This document shows, one piece after another, positions 38,503 to 47,703 of a DNA stretch of 64,000 nt. This DNA comes from Streptosporangium lutulentum. Lineage in GTDB: Bacteria; Actinomycetota; Actinomycetes; Streptosporangiales; Streptosporangiaceae. The number at the start of each line of letters is the position of its first letter. The first letter of the stretch is position 1. Below the pieces are notes generated by a model. That model did no database searches and was not told the DNA's origin. It saw only the letters and a list, made by a program, of their open reading frames with translations. The stretch is taken from positions 2,790,001 through 2,854,000 of the forward strand of contig NZ_JAUSQU010000001.1 in assembly GCF_030811455.1 (NCBI RefSeq), read 5' to 3'. Both the position numbers and the translations under genes were made by a program.

Positions 38503-40119
38503 TTATTCCACAGTTGCGCGGTGTTTCCATTTGCTGAAACGAGCGCTCAGGTTGTGACGCCTGGACTCCCCCCACACCGAGTGAACGACGATCCACGCCG
38601 TAGTGGGATCTTCCCGGTACACGTCCACGTGGTCGATCACTTCGGCCAGGATGTTCCGCAGCCGATCAGCAGGCAGGCTGTCCCACTCCTGGATGAGTCC
38701 TTCGATCACCGGCACGCAATCCATCGGGTCGATCGGGTCTCGTAGGTCGTCGAACTCGGCGAGCGCGTCCAGGACCTCTTCGCGTTCGCGGAGCAGCTTG
38801 TCCCTCACCGGCTCGTAGGACGATTGCGGGATCACGTCGTTGATCAGCAGTTCGGTCTGCCGTTCGAGCGCCTTGTCAATGCGCTCCAGCTCACGGCGAA
38901 GCGCTTCCGGCCGGGACTCCTCAGCTTCTGTGACCACCTGCAGGCCAGCCGCTGCGAGAGCCGCCGCGGCCTCGATTTCTGGCACCCACTCGACGAGCAC
39001 CTGCTGAACCGCTTCCTCGACGGCATCCATCGTCACAAACCGGGTTCCGCATCTGGGAACGTCGTAACGCTTGCGGTAGATCGACCCGCAGACCCACCCC
39101 ATGCGGCCACTGTGGTTGACCTTGAGCGGGTACATGGTGTTGGTGCAGTAGCCGCACTTACACATTTTGGACATTGGATAGACGGCTCTCCTGGCGCGCG
39201 GCGGCAGTGCCGAGGTGATCTTTCGGTACCTCTTGTAGGTCTCCCACGTCTCCATGCTGATCACCTCCTTGTGCGCGCCGGGGTGGTACTCCTTGTTGCG
39301 GCAGCTCGACGGCTTGGCGCACCGGCAGTCGCGATGGTGGACGCAGATCAGGCCAGCCGCGAAACCCCGATCCATGACCCGCGCCAGCTCACTCGGCCTG
39401 AACTTCCCGCCGCTTGTCGTCCGGGCGCCGCGAGCGTTAACCCAGTCGGCCAGGACGGAGAAGCTCCGGTCGGCGATCCACCGGTCGTAGCAGTCCGCGA
39501 GAATGCCAGCGATACCGCTTGCATGGTCGGGCTCGTAGCGTTCCGGGCCGTCCTCGGGAGCGGCCAAGGTCCTGTCGTGGTAGAGCGGGTGACGGGCTCG
39601 GCCGCGCCGGATGTACCCGAACTGGGCGGCACCGAGCGGGGGAAGCCCACGGGCAAGACGGTTCTGGAACGCCTCGCCCCACTGCTCACCGGCACGGTCG
39701 GACTCGAACGCGGCCAGCTCGAACAGCACGCCGCGGGTGAGCTTGCCGACCGCTGTACGGGCGTCGATCTCTTCAGTCGCGGAGACCAGCTCACCGCCGG
39801 CCTTCTCAACGCGGGCGAGGTTGAGCTGATTGCCGGTCCGATTGCGTCCGAACCGGGAGTACTTCCAGACGAGGATCGCCTTGGCCCTGGCCGCCTCGAC
39901 GTCAGCGATGACCGTCATGATCTTCCGCTGGAACGTCCTGCCGGAGACATCGAGATCTTCGACCCACTCGATGATGCGGAAGCCACGGCGGCGAGCCAGC
40001 TCCTTGATTGAAGCTCGCTGGATGTCGGGAGAGATCTTCTCTTCCAGCATCATCGAGACGCGGATGTAGCCGATGGCGGGGATCAGGGGTTGTTGACCTG
40101 GGGGGACATGCACGATCAC
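38503..40119 (-). CDS. int: Large serine integrase
   Basis: The 538-residue protein has catalytic Ser22 in GYIRVS and a resolvase fold to about residue 165 ([28 protein letters not shown]). A recombinase domain (about 190-300), a zinc ribbon (C320, C322, C325, C344, C357) and a long coiled coil (about 385-460) that controls directionality follow. It inserts and excises the element by attP x attB recombination; the RDF at 11673-13355 should reverse it. The GTG start at 40119 lacks a ribosome binding site. It lies 7 nt past the stop of the truncated host frame, so coupling to host translation is possible. Confidence 0.95.
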   Translation of the reverse strand: MIVHVPPGQQPLIPAIGYIRVSMMLEEKISPDIQRASIKELARRRGFRIIEWVEDLDVSGRTFQRKIMTVIADVEAARAKAILVWKYSRFGRNRTGNQLNLARVEKAGGELVSATEEIDARTAVGKLTRGVLFELAAFESDRAGEQWGEAFQNRLARGLPPLGAAQFGYIRRGRARHPLYHDRTLAAPEDGPERYEPDHASGIAGILADCYDRWIADRSFSVLADWVNARGARTTSGGKFRPSELARVMDRGFAAGLICVHHRDCRCAKPSSCRNKEYHPGAHKEVISMETWETYKRYRKITSALPPRARRAVYPMSKMCKCGYCTNTMYPLKVNHSGRMGWVCGSIYRKRYDVPRCGTRFVTMDAVEEAVQQVLVEWVPEIEAAAALAAAGLQVVTEAEESRPEALRRELERIDKALERQTELLINDVIPQSSYEPVRDKLLREREEVLDALAEFDDLRDPIDPMDCVPVIEGLIQEWDSLPADRLRNILAEVIDHVDVYREDPTTAWIVVHSVWGESRRHNLSARFSKWKHRATVE

Positions 40120-40126
40120 ACGTTAC

Positions 40127-40201
40127 TCATTTGCGGACAATGCGTTCGAGGACGGCCTCCAGCACGGTACCGGGAGCGCGTTCTGCCGGAGGAGTGGTCA
40201 T
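40127..40201 (-). pseudogene. Truncated 5' end of a host gene, possibly RecD-like helicase
   Basis: A 24-codon frame [20 protein letters not shown] then IVRK stops at the junction. Actinobacterial RecD-like helicases begin with a similar VLEGVLERITYANEETG segment, so the element may have cut this gene. The rest should lie beyond the left end of the element. Only the short fragment is seen, so the identity is tentative. Confidence 0.4.
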
Positions 40202-40482
40202 GGGGGGTATTGTGCCCCAGTCGACCTGCTCCCCAAAGCCGGAACCCCCGCGCGATCGCCCACCAGGGGGGTGCGGCCGGGGATCCGGGCGAGCGGCTTT
40301 CACGCACCGATGCAGATCATCGTGAGCCCCTGCGGATCCGGCCCGTGGAGAGACCCGCGGAGAAAGACGTGCCCCTCCCGCAGGCGCGGGGCGCTCGCAT
40401 GCCCGCAGGAGGCAGGGGACGCCGGGCGGCGCGTCCGATTCCTGCAATACCGGCGGCACCTCATCTGGCTACGTTGACCCGC
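40202..40482. other. Host intergenic region
   Basis: With the truncated leader this forms a gap of more than 300 bp. It holds a GGGGCACAATACCCC palindrome near 40205-40220 and no convincing gene. The CTACGTT 12 nt before the FAD oxidase ATG may be its -10, making that mRNA nearly leaderless. Confidence 0.4.
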
Positions 40483-41820
40483 ATGCACACAACCGCAACC
40501 CAGATTTTCGAACCGGACGAGCAGGGATACGACGACGAGCGGCTGGGGCTCAACCGGGCGGTCGAGTCGCGGCCCGCGTACGTCGTCGCCGCCGCCTGCG
40601 AGGAGGACGTCGCCGCCGCCGTGCGGCTGGCCGCGAAACGGAGGCTGGCCGCCGGAGTGCTCGCCAGTGGCCACGGGCCCTCGCGGGCGGCCGACGGCGC
40701 GGTACTGGTCAACACCCGGCGGATGGACGGCGTCACCGTCGATCCGGCCGGCAGGACCGCGTGGGTCGAGGCCGGGGCCAGGTGGCGGCAGGTGCTGGAG
40801 CGCACCACCCCGCACGGGCTGGCGCCGCTCAACGGATCGAGCCCGAACGTGGGCGCCGTCGGCTACACGATGGGCGGAGGCGCGGGGTTGCTCGGCCGCC
40901 GGTTCGGGTTCGCCGCCGACCACGTACGGCGGGTGCGGCTCGTCACCGCCGACGGCCGTCTGCGCGAGGTGTCGGCCGACCACGACCCCGACCTGTTCTG
41001 GGCGGTCCGCGGCGGCAAGGACAACTTCGGCATCGTCGTGGGAATGGAGATCACGCTGTTTCCGGTGCCGCGGCTGTACGGCGGAGGGCTGTACTTCCCC
41101 GGGGAGGCCACCTCCGAGGTGCTGCACGCCTACACCGAATGGACGCGCTCGGTGCCGGAGGAGATGGCCTCCTCGGTGCTCCTGAGCCGAAACCCCGATC
41201 TGCCGGCCGTACCGGAGCCGCTCCGGGGCGCGTTCGTCACCCATGTCCGGGTCGCCTTCAGCGGCGAGAACGGCGGCGAGGAACTGATCGAGCCGCTGCG
41301 CGCCCTCGGCCCGCGGCTGCTGGACACCGTGCGCGACATGCCCTACGCCGAGGTCGGCACCATCCACCACGAGCCCACCGGCGCGCCGTACGAGGCCTGC
41401 GACCGCAACGTGCTGCTTCGCGAGCTGGAGCCGGCCGCCGTCGACACGCTCGTCTCCCGCGCCGGGCCGGACGCCCGGCCCCCGTTCATCACCGAGCTGC
41501 GGCACTTCGGCGGCGCCTACGGCCGCCCGCCGAAGGCGCCCAACTGCGTCGGCGGCAGGGACGCGGCGTTCTCGCTGTACACCGGGACGGACCCGGCCCC
41601 GCGGAGCCGAGAGCAGCGCGATCGGCTGCTTGAGGAGATCGGCCCGTGGAGCACCGGCGGCAGGAACCTGAACTTCCTGGGCGTCGAGGACACCGACCCC
41701 GCCGTCGTGCGCACCGCCTACCGGCCGGACGATTTCGCCCGGCTGACCACGCTGAAGGCGATCCACGACCCGGGCAACACGTTCCGCGTCAACTTCAACA
41801 TCCCGCCGCGCACCGGCTGA
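40483..41820 (+). CDS. FAD-binding (PCMH-type) oxidoreductase with BBE domain
   Basis: The 445-residue protein has an N-terminal FAD domain (residues about 33-205) with [41 protein letters not shown] and [20 protein letters not shown] substrate domain follows, then a C-terminal berberine-bridge-like segment ([19 protein letters not shown]). This fits the hydroxynicotine-oxidase/glucooligosaccharide-oxidase group; the substrate is unknown. The ATG at 40483 has no ribosome binding site and may be leaderless. Confidence 0.9.
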   Translation: MHTTATQIFEPDEQGYDDERLGLNRAVESRPAYVVAAACEEDVAAAVRLAAKRRLAAGVLASGHGPSRAADGAVLVNTRRMDGVTVDPAGRTAWVEAGARWRQVLERTTPHGLAPLNGSSPNVGAVGYTMGGGAGLLGRRFGFAADHVRRVRLVTADGRLREVSADHDPDLFWAVRGGKDNFGIVVGMEITLFPVPRLYGGGLYFPGEATSEVLHAYTEWTRSVPEEMASSVLLSRNPDLPAVPEPLRGAFVTHVRVAFSGENGGEELIEPLRALGPRLLDTVRDMPYAEVGTIHHEPTGAPYEACDRNVLLRELEPAAVDTLVSRAGPDARPPFITELRHFGGAYGRPPKAPNCVGGRDAAFSLYTGTDPAPRSREQRDRLLEEIGPWSTGGRNLNFLGVEDTDPAVVRTAYRPDDFARLTTLKAIHDPGNTFRVNFNIPPRTG

Positions 41821-41946
41821 GCGGCCCGGCCCGTACCCGCCCGCATATCAGAGGGCTTCCCAGCGTCACACCGGGGCGATATGACAGTGATGCGCGGAAT
41901 ATGTCGGGGGACATCGGCCATCGGACGCTGTGACGGGGAGATCATC

Positions 41947-43497
41947 ATGACCGCACGAGTGATCATCGAGGCAGTGGCCCGGGCGGGGCTCTCGGCGGAA
42001 CGGGTACGGCAGGTGGCGGGGGCGCATCCGGCCGTGCTGGCTCATCTGCGGAGCACCGACGCCGCGACGCTGCTCCTCGGCGCCGCGACGGCACTCGGGC
42101 ACGACCCGGACGAGGGGGCCCGGTTCCGGGCCAACGTGTTCGACCCGCTCTCCAACCGGGGGGTCGAGCTCCGCGGCACCCTGGACCGGCCCGAGGAGGC
42201 GCAGGTGCTGCCCAGCGCCTACCGCCCCAACCCGCGGCCGGAGGAGCTCCGGGCCGCCGCGGCGATCCTGCGGGCCGACGAGCGGTTCCCCGCCGGGGAC
42301 GATGTGCTGATCTACCAGCCGATGCCGCCCCTGGCCGACCGGGAGAACCCCGACGGCACCACCACCCGCCGCCCCACTCTCGGCCTCTACTCCCCCTCGG
42401 GCGAGAGCCGGCACCGGATCGTCGCCGTGGACGTCGCCGCCGGCAGCGTCGACTGGTCCCCGGCCGGGGTCAGCGTCGTGGCGCATCCCGACGACTGCGA
42501 ATCGCACCTGCCCACCCCGGTGGAGAGCCTGCGCGACCGGGGCGGCCCCGACCATGTACGGCTGCGCGTCGTCGACGGCGACACCGAGCTGTGGAACATG
42601 ATCGTGGTGCGGCCCCGTGCCTCGGCGCCCCAGGACCCCGGCGACGGCTCGGGGGTGGAGCTGCGGGAGGTGCGTTACCGGGGCCGGCTCGTGCTGCGCC
42701 AGGCACACGTGCCGATCCTCAACGTCCAGTACGAGGAGGACGGCGTCACCTACCGCGACTGGCAGTACGAGGAGACCCGTTTCTCGGCGACCGGCAGCGA
42801 CCCGGTGGGCTGGGGCTGGCGGATCTGCGCCCAGCCGCCCCGCACCATCCTGGAGCGCCCCGACAACGACGCGGGCAACTTCCAGGGCGTGGCCTTCCAC
42901 CACGCGGATGGGGAGCTGAGGATCGTCAGCGAGGTGGCCGCCGGCTGGTACCGGTACGCCTCGGAGTGGCGTCTGACCGACGGCGGCACGATCAAGCCGC
43001 GCTTCGGCTTCGCCGGGGTGCGCAACCCGCGCACCTGCATGCGCCACCGCCACCACGTCTACTGGCGCTTCGACTTCGATGTGGAAGGCTCCGCCAACGA
43101 CGTGATCGAGCAGTTCAACGACACCGGCTCGGCCGCTTCCGAAGCGGTGCCGATCGTGCAGGAGGTCGCCCGCAAACGGCGTGCGCCCGCCCGGTTCTGG
43201 CAGGTCACCGACAAGACCAGCGGGCGCGGATACCGGATCCGTCCCGGCGAGCACGACAACACCACCGACCCGTACGGCGTCGCCGACCTGTGGTTCCTGC
43301 GCCACCGTCCGTCCGAGCTCTATGACGGCAACGTCGGCGACAACAACCAGGCCATGCTGAACCGGTTCGTCAACGGCGAGAGCGTCAGCGGCACCAACGT
43401 CGTCGTCTGGTACGCCGGGCACTTCCGGCACGACCAGAACGAGCCCGACACGCACCAGGGGCACATCGTCGGCCCCGACCTGATCCCCGTCCCCTGA
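41947..43497 (+). CDS. Copper-amine-oxidase-like protein
   Basis: The 516-residue protein resembles copper amine oxidases along its C-terminal two thirds: NVQYEEDG, FHHADG, GTIKPRFGFAGV, Cu-ligand-like HRHH (367-370), DFDVEG and FRHDQNEPDTHQGHIVGPDLIPV. The usual N-Y-D/E motif whose Tyr becomes topaquinone is replaced by GWYRY (Tyr335, Tyr337), so activity is uncertain. ATG at 41947 with GGAG at 6 nt. No signal peptide is seen. Confidence 0.65.
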   Translation: MTARVIIEAVARAGLSAERVRQVAGAHPAVLAHLRSTDAATLLLGAATALGHDPDEGARFRANVFDPLSNRGVELRGTLDRPEEAQVLPSAYRPNPRPEELRAAAAILRADERFPAGDDVLIYQPMPPLADRENPDGTTTRRPTLGLYSPSGESRHRIVAVDVAAGSVDWSPAGVSVVAHPDDCESHLPTPVESLRDRGGPDHVRLRVVDGDTELWNMIVVRPRASAPQDPGDGSGVELREVRYRGRLVLRQAHVPILNVQYEEDGVTYRDWQYEETRFSATGSDPVGWGWRICAQPPRTILERPDNDAGNFQGVAFHHADGELRIVSEVAAGWYRYASEWRLTDGGTIKPRFGFAGVRNPRTCMRHRHHVYWRFDFDVEGSANDVIEQFNDTGSAASEAVPIVQEVARKRRAPARFWQVTDKTSGRGYRIRPGEHDNTTDPYGVADLWFLRHRPSELYDGNVGDNNQAMLNRFVNGESVSGTNVVVWYAGHFRHDQNEPDTHQGHIVGPDLIPVP

Positions 43498-43503
43498 CCT
43501 CCC

Positions 43504-43543
43504 CTCACCTCGCGGGACGGCTCGAGATCACCCGCGAGGTGAG
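43504..43543 (+). terminator. Intrinsic terminator
   Basis: CTCACCTCGCGGG and CCCGCGAGGTGAG are perfect 13-bp arms with a 14-nt loop, directly after the amine-oxidase-like gene. Confidence 0.8.
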
Positions 43544-43645
43544 GGACCGGACCTCATGGTCACCCACCGGCTCAAGCGACGAAGAGGCCCCCGCGGTCTC
43601 GAAGGCGTATTCCAGTGAGTCGGCTTCGTGCCGTGGTCGTGGCAC

Positions 43646-44119
43646 CTACGCGCCGACGTCGTCGGCCAGACGCTGGAGATAGCTCGCGAACCGCCGGCGG
43701 TCATGCTCGGCCCAGGAGGCGGTCAGCTCCTCGAAGGATCGGCGTTGCCACTTCCTGGCCCTCACCAGCAATTCCTGCCCGCTCTCCGTGAGCCGCAGGG
43801 AGGCGCGGCGCCGGTCGCGTTCGGAGGTGGCGCGGACGAGATAGCCCGCTTCGACCGCGTCTCTCACCATGCGGCTGGCGCCCGAATGATCGAGTCCGAG
43901 CCGGTGCGCCACGGTGCCCACGGTGACCGCCTCGTGTGCCTCGGCGACGGGTGCCGCGCGGGCCGGGCACGCATTCGTGGCCACGGCCTCGACGACCAGG
44001 ATGTGCTGCACGTGACGCAGCTCGCCGGTCAGCTCCTCCGATGCCCGTCCGGCCCACCTGCGTGACCAGAAGCGCACCAGGCGAAACAGCGCGGGCCCTC
44101 CGTCGTCCCCCTCTTTCAT
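43646..44119 (-). CDS. MarR-family transcriptional regulator
   Basis: The 157-residue protein has a winged HTH (TVGTVAHRLGLDHSGASRMVRDAVEAGYLVRATSERDRRRASLRLTESG, about 66-115) with the DRR wing typical of MarR, flanked by dimerisation helices. It is divergent from a VOC gene with a palindromic site between them, the usual local-repressor layout. Confidence 0.85.
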   Translation of the reverse strand: MKEGDDGGPALFRLVRFWSRRWAGRASEELTGELRHVQHILVVEAVATNACPARAAPVAEAHEAVTVGTVAHRLGLDHSGASRMVRDAVEAGYLVRATSERDRRRASLRLTESGQELLVRARKWQRRSFEELTASWAEHDRRRFASYLQRLADDVGA

Positions 44120-44139
44120 GCTCGCACCCTACGGCAATT

Positions 44140-44180
44140 TGCATGTGATACGCACATATGATTGTGTGCGAACCGCATAC
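44140..44180. promoter_or_regulatory. Divergent MarR-type operator/promoter
   Basis: CGCACA (44151-44156) and TGTGCG (44165-44170) are inverted around TATGATTG. A TATGAT -10-like hexamer lies between them at 44157-44162. Confidence 0.55.
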
Positions 44181-44204
44181 ACCTTCACCGGAGAAGGGAC
44201 CTCC

Positions 44205-44579
44205 ATGGCCATCGTCATGAACCACCTGATCGTCCCCGCCGCCGACCGGAACGTGGCGGCCGCGTTCTTCGCCGACCTCCTGGGCCTGCAAGTCGGCTCG
44301 CCCTCCGGGCCGTTCGCGCCGGTCAGCGTCAACGACGACCTCACCCTCGACTTCGACGATCGCCACCGGCCCCAGCCCGGCCACTACGCGTTCCTGGTCG
44401 ACGACGACACCTTCAACGCGGTCATGGAGCGGCTCAGAAGAAAACCGACGATCGACTACGGCTCCGGTCCCGTGAACGGCTGGGACCGCGACATCAACCA
44501 CCTCGGCGGCGGCCGCGGCGTGTACGTGCGCGATCCCAACGGGCACAGCTACGAGCTGTTCACCGCTGTACCGCAGTGA
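44205..44579 (+). CDS. VOC-family (glyoxalase/bleomycin-resistance fold) protein
   Basis: The 124-residue protein has two beta-alpha-beta-beta-beta units: MNHLIVPAADRNVAAAFFADLLGL, and the metal-site strands HYAFLV and RDPNGHSYELF (Glu ligand). VOC proteins bind divalent metals and act as isomerases, dioxygenases or toxin sequesterers. ATG at 44205 after AAGGGA. Control by the adjacent MarR protein is inferred. Confidence 0.85.
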   Translation: MAIVMNHLIVPAADRNVAAAFFADLLGLQVGSPSGPFAPVSVNDDLTLDFDDRHRPQPGHYAFLVDDDTFNAVMERLRRKPTIDYGSGPVNGWDRDINHLGGGRGVYVRDPNGHSYELFTAVPQ

Positions 44580-44702
44580 TGTGGCGTCCCATCTCACTGC
44601 CTTGGCCCCAGGCCTCGAAGTCCATCGCACCCCCTGATGCGGGGTGTTGCGACGACCACCAGAACGGAGGGAAGGACGACGAGGGCTCCTTATCCGCCGA
44701 GA

Positions 44703-45392
44703 TCAGCGTTCGCAGACGATTCCGTCACGGTCTCGGTCCTCGTACCAGTCGTATTCGGAGTCGACTCCACGCCGGTAGGGCCCGTAGCCGGCGTCATTCG
44801 CCGCTCCACATGTGGGGAAGCGTGGATCGTTTTCGCCCGACGGCGGATCAGGACTCGGGGCCGGCGACGCGACGGGCCGCGGAGTCGAGGTGCTGGTGAC
44901 GTCGCACTTGCCGGACCAGATGCGCAGCCGCTCCCGCTGGGCCTTGACCTGCTCGGCGCGCAGCACCTTGATGTACTTGTCGTTCGTCTTGTACAGCACC
45001 GCCTTGCCGTACCCGTACCGGACGAGGTTGCGATTGACGAACACGCTGCCGGCGTTCCACGCGTAGTACAGGAATCGGCCATAGCGGTCCCTCGGGTCCT
45101 TGTCCGCGAGCAGATATGTCGCCTTGCCGACAGGCAAGAGCGCCGCGGTGCGCTTTGTTGCGGTGTTGAACCAGCACTTTCCGCGCTCGGGGGTGTCCAC
45201 TTCCAGGAGCTGGACGCGGATGACGGGACCGGCTCGTGTGAAGCGGACGTCGATCGTGTCACCGTCCACAATCTTGACGACAGTGGCCTTCTTCGTGCCC
45301 TTCGGCACGGCGGCGGCCTCTACCGGTGCGGCCATGATCAGGGGCGCGGCGAGAGCGAGGGCGAGCAGGGACACGTTGGCGCTTCGTTTCAT
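44703..45392 (-). CDS. Secreted thermonuclease (SNase-like) with excalibur domain
   Basis: The 229-residue protein has a signal peptide (1-26). An SNase OB fold (35-160) includes VDGDTIDVRF, VQLLEVDTPERG (active-site Arg region), DPRDRYGRFLYY (Asp/Arg) and VNRNLVRYGYG. A Pro/Ser linker is followed by an excalibur calcium-binding domain (FPTCGAA ... DRDGIVCE). Extracellular Ca-dependent DNA/RNA hydrolysis is expected. The four cysteines could form disulphides. Confidence 0.9.
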   Translation of the reverse strand: MKRSANVSLLALALAAPLIMAAPVEAAAVPKGTKKATVVKIVDGDTIDVRFTRAGPVIRVQLLEVDTPERGKCWFNTATKRTAALLPVGKATYLLADKDPRDRYGRFLYYAWNAGSVFVNRNLVRYGYGKAVLYKTNDKYIKVLRAEQVKAQRERLRIWSGKCDVTSTSTPRPVASPAPSPDPPSGENDPRFPTCGAANDAGYGPYRRGVDSEYDWYEDRDRDGIVCER

Positions 45393-45649
45393 GGGGACCC
45401 TTCACGGGGTTGGGGCCTCGACCGTAGCCCTGCGAATCTGATCCATTGCTTTTAGTGATCAATATGCAACTTGTGAGCATCTCTCGCTTTGATGCTCTCT
45501 GGAACGCGAAAACGCCCTCGCCCACCCTCGACGGTGAAGTCCTCGATCCCCCGCCGGCCGCCGCGGCGATCGAGCAGCAGCGCGGGACCATCGGCACCGG
45601 GCCGGTGGGGCGTTCGGCGTCGGTGATCTAGCCGAGCCGTCGGCACTGT

Positions 45650-45866
45650 CATCGTGATATCTGAAGTGATTTCGGGGGATGTCCGGCCGTCCCGTGGCGG
45701 TCAGCACCACGTCGAGCCGGTGCCGCCTGGCCATCTCGACCACTTCGAACCCGTCGGATGCCGTCGCCGCGGCCTCCAGACCTGGCTCGGACAACAGAAG
45801 CAGGCTCAGGCCCTCCTGGGTCGGGGCTTGGTCGTCGGCGACGATTGCGCGGATGCTCACCGGCAT
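45650..45866 (-). pseudogene. Response-regulator receiver remnant
   Basis: MPVSIRAIVADDQAPTQEGL, LLLSEPGLE, ASDGFEVVEMARRHRLDVVL match the first 55 residues of a NarL/LuxR-type receiver. The phosphoacceptor segment (expected LMDxRMPG) reads VVLTATGRPDIP, with Asp lost. The frame then decays with no output HTH, so the gene is inactive. Confidence 0.5.
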
Positions 45867-45930
45867 CCTCCCGCAGCGCGGCTGCCCGTGGTTTCGGAGG
45901 TGCGGCGGCCGGCAGCCGTACAGGGGGCGT

Positions 45931-46003
45931 CCACGTCACGAGGCTCTTTCGTCGCGAAGGTCTCATCCAGGGGCAGACGGGCGGTCACCCGCCAGCTGCC
46001 CAA
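45931..46003 (-). pseudogene. Histidine-kinase C-terminal remnant
   Basis: The peptide LGSWRVTARLPLD resembles the end of NarX-type sensor kinases (G-x-FRVxARLPL) and lies just upstream of the receiver remnant, as in a kinase-regulator pair. It is a short match, so tentative. Confidence 0.3.
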
Positions 46004-46305
46004 GGTCACGCCCCTACGGCGGGTTTCCGGTGTATCCCGCTCATACCCGCACGTCGGCTTGCTCGCGGACCGTTCGCCGCACATCGCGACCAGCGGGTCC
46101 TCACCGGAGCGGCCGATATGGGTAAGCAACAGTTCTTGAGTTGAGGGCGCTGGACCCTTCTCTGCTTGCACGTTCTCTGCCTGCGAACTGCGTCTTCTTC
46201 CGTTTGCTGGATCGATCACCACACGCCGAAGTAACTTCACTCTCCGTGAAGCTTTTGTCGCAGGAGTGATGAGACGGCGGCGCGGGTGAAGTCGGGAGGT
46301 GTGGG

Positions 46306-47383
46306 TTGGCGCTGGGAGTCGTACGAGATCTACGCGAGCACCGAGCCCCTAACAGCAAAGAAGATCTTGCCGCCTTCGAGATCGACGTCCTGGCAGGGTT
46401 CGTGCTGGCTCGCGCGTCAGCCGGGCTGACCGACAGCACCATCCGCAACGATGCCAATCACCTGGAGCTGATCCGAGACTGGTTCGGCCGACCACTGTGG
46501 GAGATGCAGCCCGAAAACGCCGATGTCTACTTCGGCAAGGTGCTGCGGGATGCCAAGCCCTCCACCCGCACCGGGCGGGCGGCGGCTCTGACGGTGTTCT
46601 TCCGGTTTCTGGAGCTCAGGCACAAGGTTGAGCTGCATAACCTCACCGGCCGGGTCGTCGAGTGTCCGCTCGATGAGGTCAACCGTCCGCGGTTATCAGT
46701 GGATCCGCAGCTGCGCATCCCGCCGACCGCCGAGGAGATCGAGCAGCTGTTCGCGGGGTGGCGCGAAGAGCTGCTGAGCTGCCGCAAGTTCGCCCCGGCG
46801 GCCCGCAACTACGCCGTGGCCCGGTTGGTCGCCGATGTCGGGTTACGGATCAACGAGGCCCGGATGCTGGACCTGGACGACGTGCGCTGGGAGCTGGGCC
46901 GGTTCGGCAAGCTGAACGTCCGCCACGGGAAAGGATCTCGCCGCAAGGGGCCCAAGCCACGGCTGGTAGCCTCTGATCAACGGCGCCGATCGCAGCCTGC
47001 GCTGGTTCATCGAAGACGTCCTTGGGCTGTTCGAGCTCGATCTGTCCGGCCCTCGCACCCCGTTGTTCCCCTCCGAGCGCAAGAACGCCGAGGGCACCTG
47101 CACCCGCGCCACGGCGGACGTGTTTCGCCGCGCCTTGATCGACGCCGTCGACCGGCATCTGCCGACCTGGTCGGGACGGCTAACGCCGCACGTGCTGCGG
47201 CACTTTTGCGCCTCCCAGCTGTATCTGGCCGGGATGAACCTGTTCGCGGTTCAAGAACTGCTCGGCCACGCCTGGACGGGTACCACGGCCAGGTACATCC
47301 ACGTCCATGCCACCCACGTCGAAGACGCCTGGGTCACCGGGCAGCGCCGCGTCGCCGACCGATGGAAAGGACTTACCCGATGA
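46306..47383 (+). pseudogene. Tyrosine recombinase, frameshifted
   Basis: Frame 1 (from TTG 46306, after GGGAGG) encodes an SAM-like N-terminal domain and the first catalytic Arg (GLRINEARMLDL) plus Lys (HGKGSRRKG). Near 46968 an apparent extra base shifts the frame. The second frame carries WFIEDV, HVLRHFCAS (HxxR), LLGHAW and Tyr in TARYIHV, ending at 47383. All catalytic residues are present across the two frames. It is either a recent pseudogene or a programmed or sequencing frameshift. Confidence 0.8.
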
Positions 47384-47703
47384 AATGGAACCTGCGTCTG
47401 GCTGCCGCGAACCGCGGGATCTGGAAGGCCAGCGAATTTCAGCGGATGCTCGCCGAACGGGGCCTGGTCATCAGCGCCGGCAAGATGTCGGGCCTGTGGT
47501 CGGGAAGCCCCAACGTGGTCAAGCTCGACGAGCTCGACGTCATCTGCACCGTGCTGAGCTGCGGTGTCGAGGAACTGCTGATCCCCGAACCCGAGAGCGT
47601 GGCCGAGCCGCGGCACCACAACGATGACGAAACTGCGGCGGTCGGCCAAACTCGGTCAGTCACCCCGCGCACCGGCGCCGGACGGTCGCTACCGCCTCGA
47701 TGA
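47380..47703 (+). CDS. XRE-family small regulator
   Basis: The 107-residue protein has an HTH from residue 3 (LRLAAANRGIWKASEFQRMLAERGLVISAGKMSGLWSG, then LDELDVICTVLSC), the Cro/CI pattern. The C-terminus is unstructured. ATG overlaps the recombinase stop as ATGA; AAAGGA is 8 nt upstream. It probably regulates or assists the flanking recombinases. Confidence 0.8.
   Translation: MKWNLRLAAANRGIWKASEFQRMLAERGLVISAGKMSGLWSGSPNVVKLDELDVICTVLSCGVEELLIPEPESVAEPRHHNDDETAAVGQTRSVTPRTGAGRSLPPR

Larger units (their letters stand above)
1..40130. mobile_element. Integrated element with serine integrase (phage or phage-plasmid-like), left end outside window
   Basis: About 60 tightly packed and mostly leftward genes overlap by ATGA, GTGA or TGATG. 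Many encode small Cys-rich proteins of the kind found in actinophages. Integrase, recombination directionality factor, Rep-like proteins, helicase, nucleases, ArdC-like protein, HU and WhiB homologues mark a mobile replicon. The right boundary is inferred near 40120-40135, where a host-like reading frame is cut. The left end is not in the window. No structural or transfer genes are visible here, so phage versus plasmid cannot be decided. Confidence 0.85.
45393..46305. other. Decayed region without intact genes
   Basis: The 913-bp stretch has only gene remnants, given separately (receiver and kinase fragments). The part 46241-46305 is the leader of the following recombinase gene. Confidence 0.5.

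Noticed and set aside
1..40130. tRNA or rRNA genes
   Set aside because: No cloverleaf with CCA end or rRNA segment was noticed by eye in the element or flanks; a covariance-model search would be needed to exclude one.
40130..40482. Rightward extension of the FAD oxidase to 40090
   Set aside because: The extra 130 residues are Arg/Pro-rich, cross the element junction and have no domain; the ATG at 40483 starts the conserved part.
40300..41766. 488-codon leftward frame
   Set aside because: Antisense of the FAD oxidase, which has intact PCMH motifs.
41866..43464. 532-codon leftward frame
   Set aside because: Antisense of the amine-oxidase-like gene in GC-rich DNA; the sense frame has clear family motifs.
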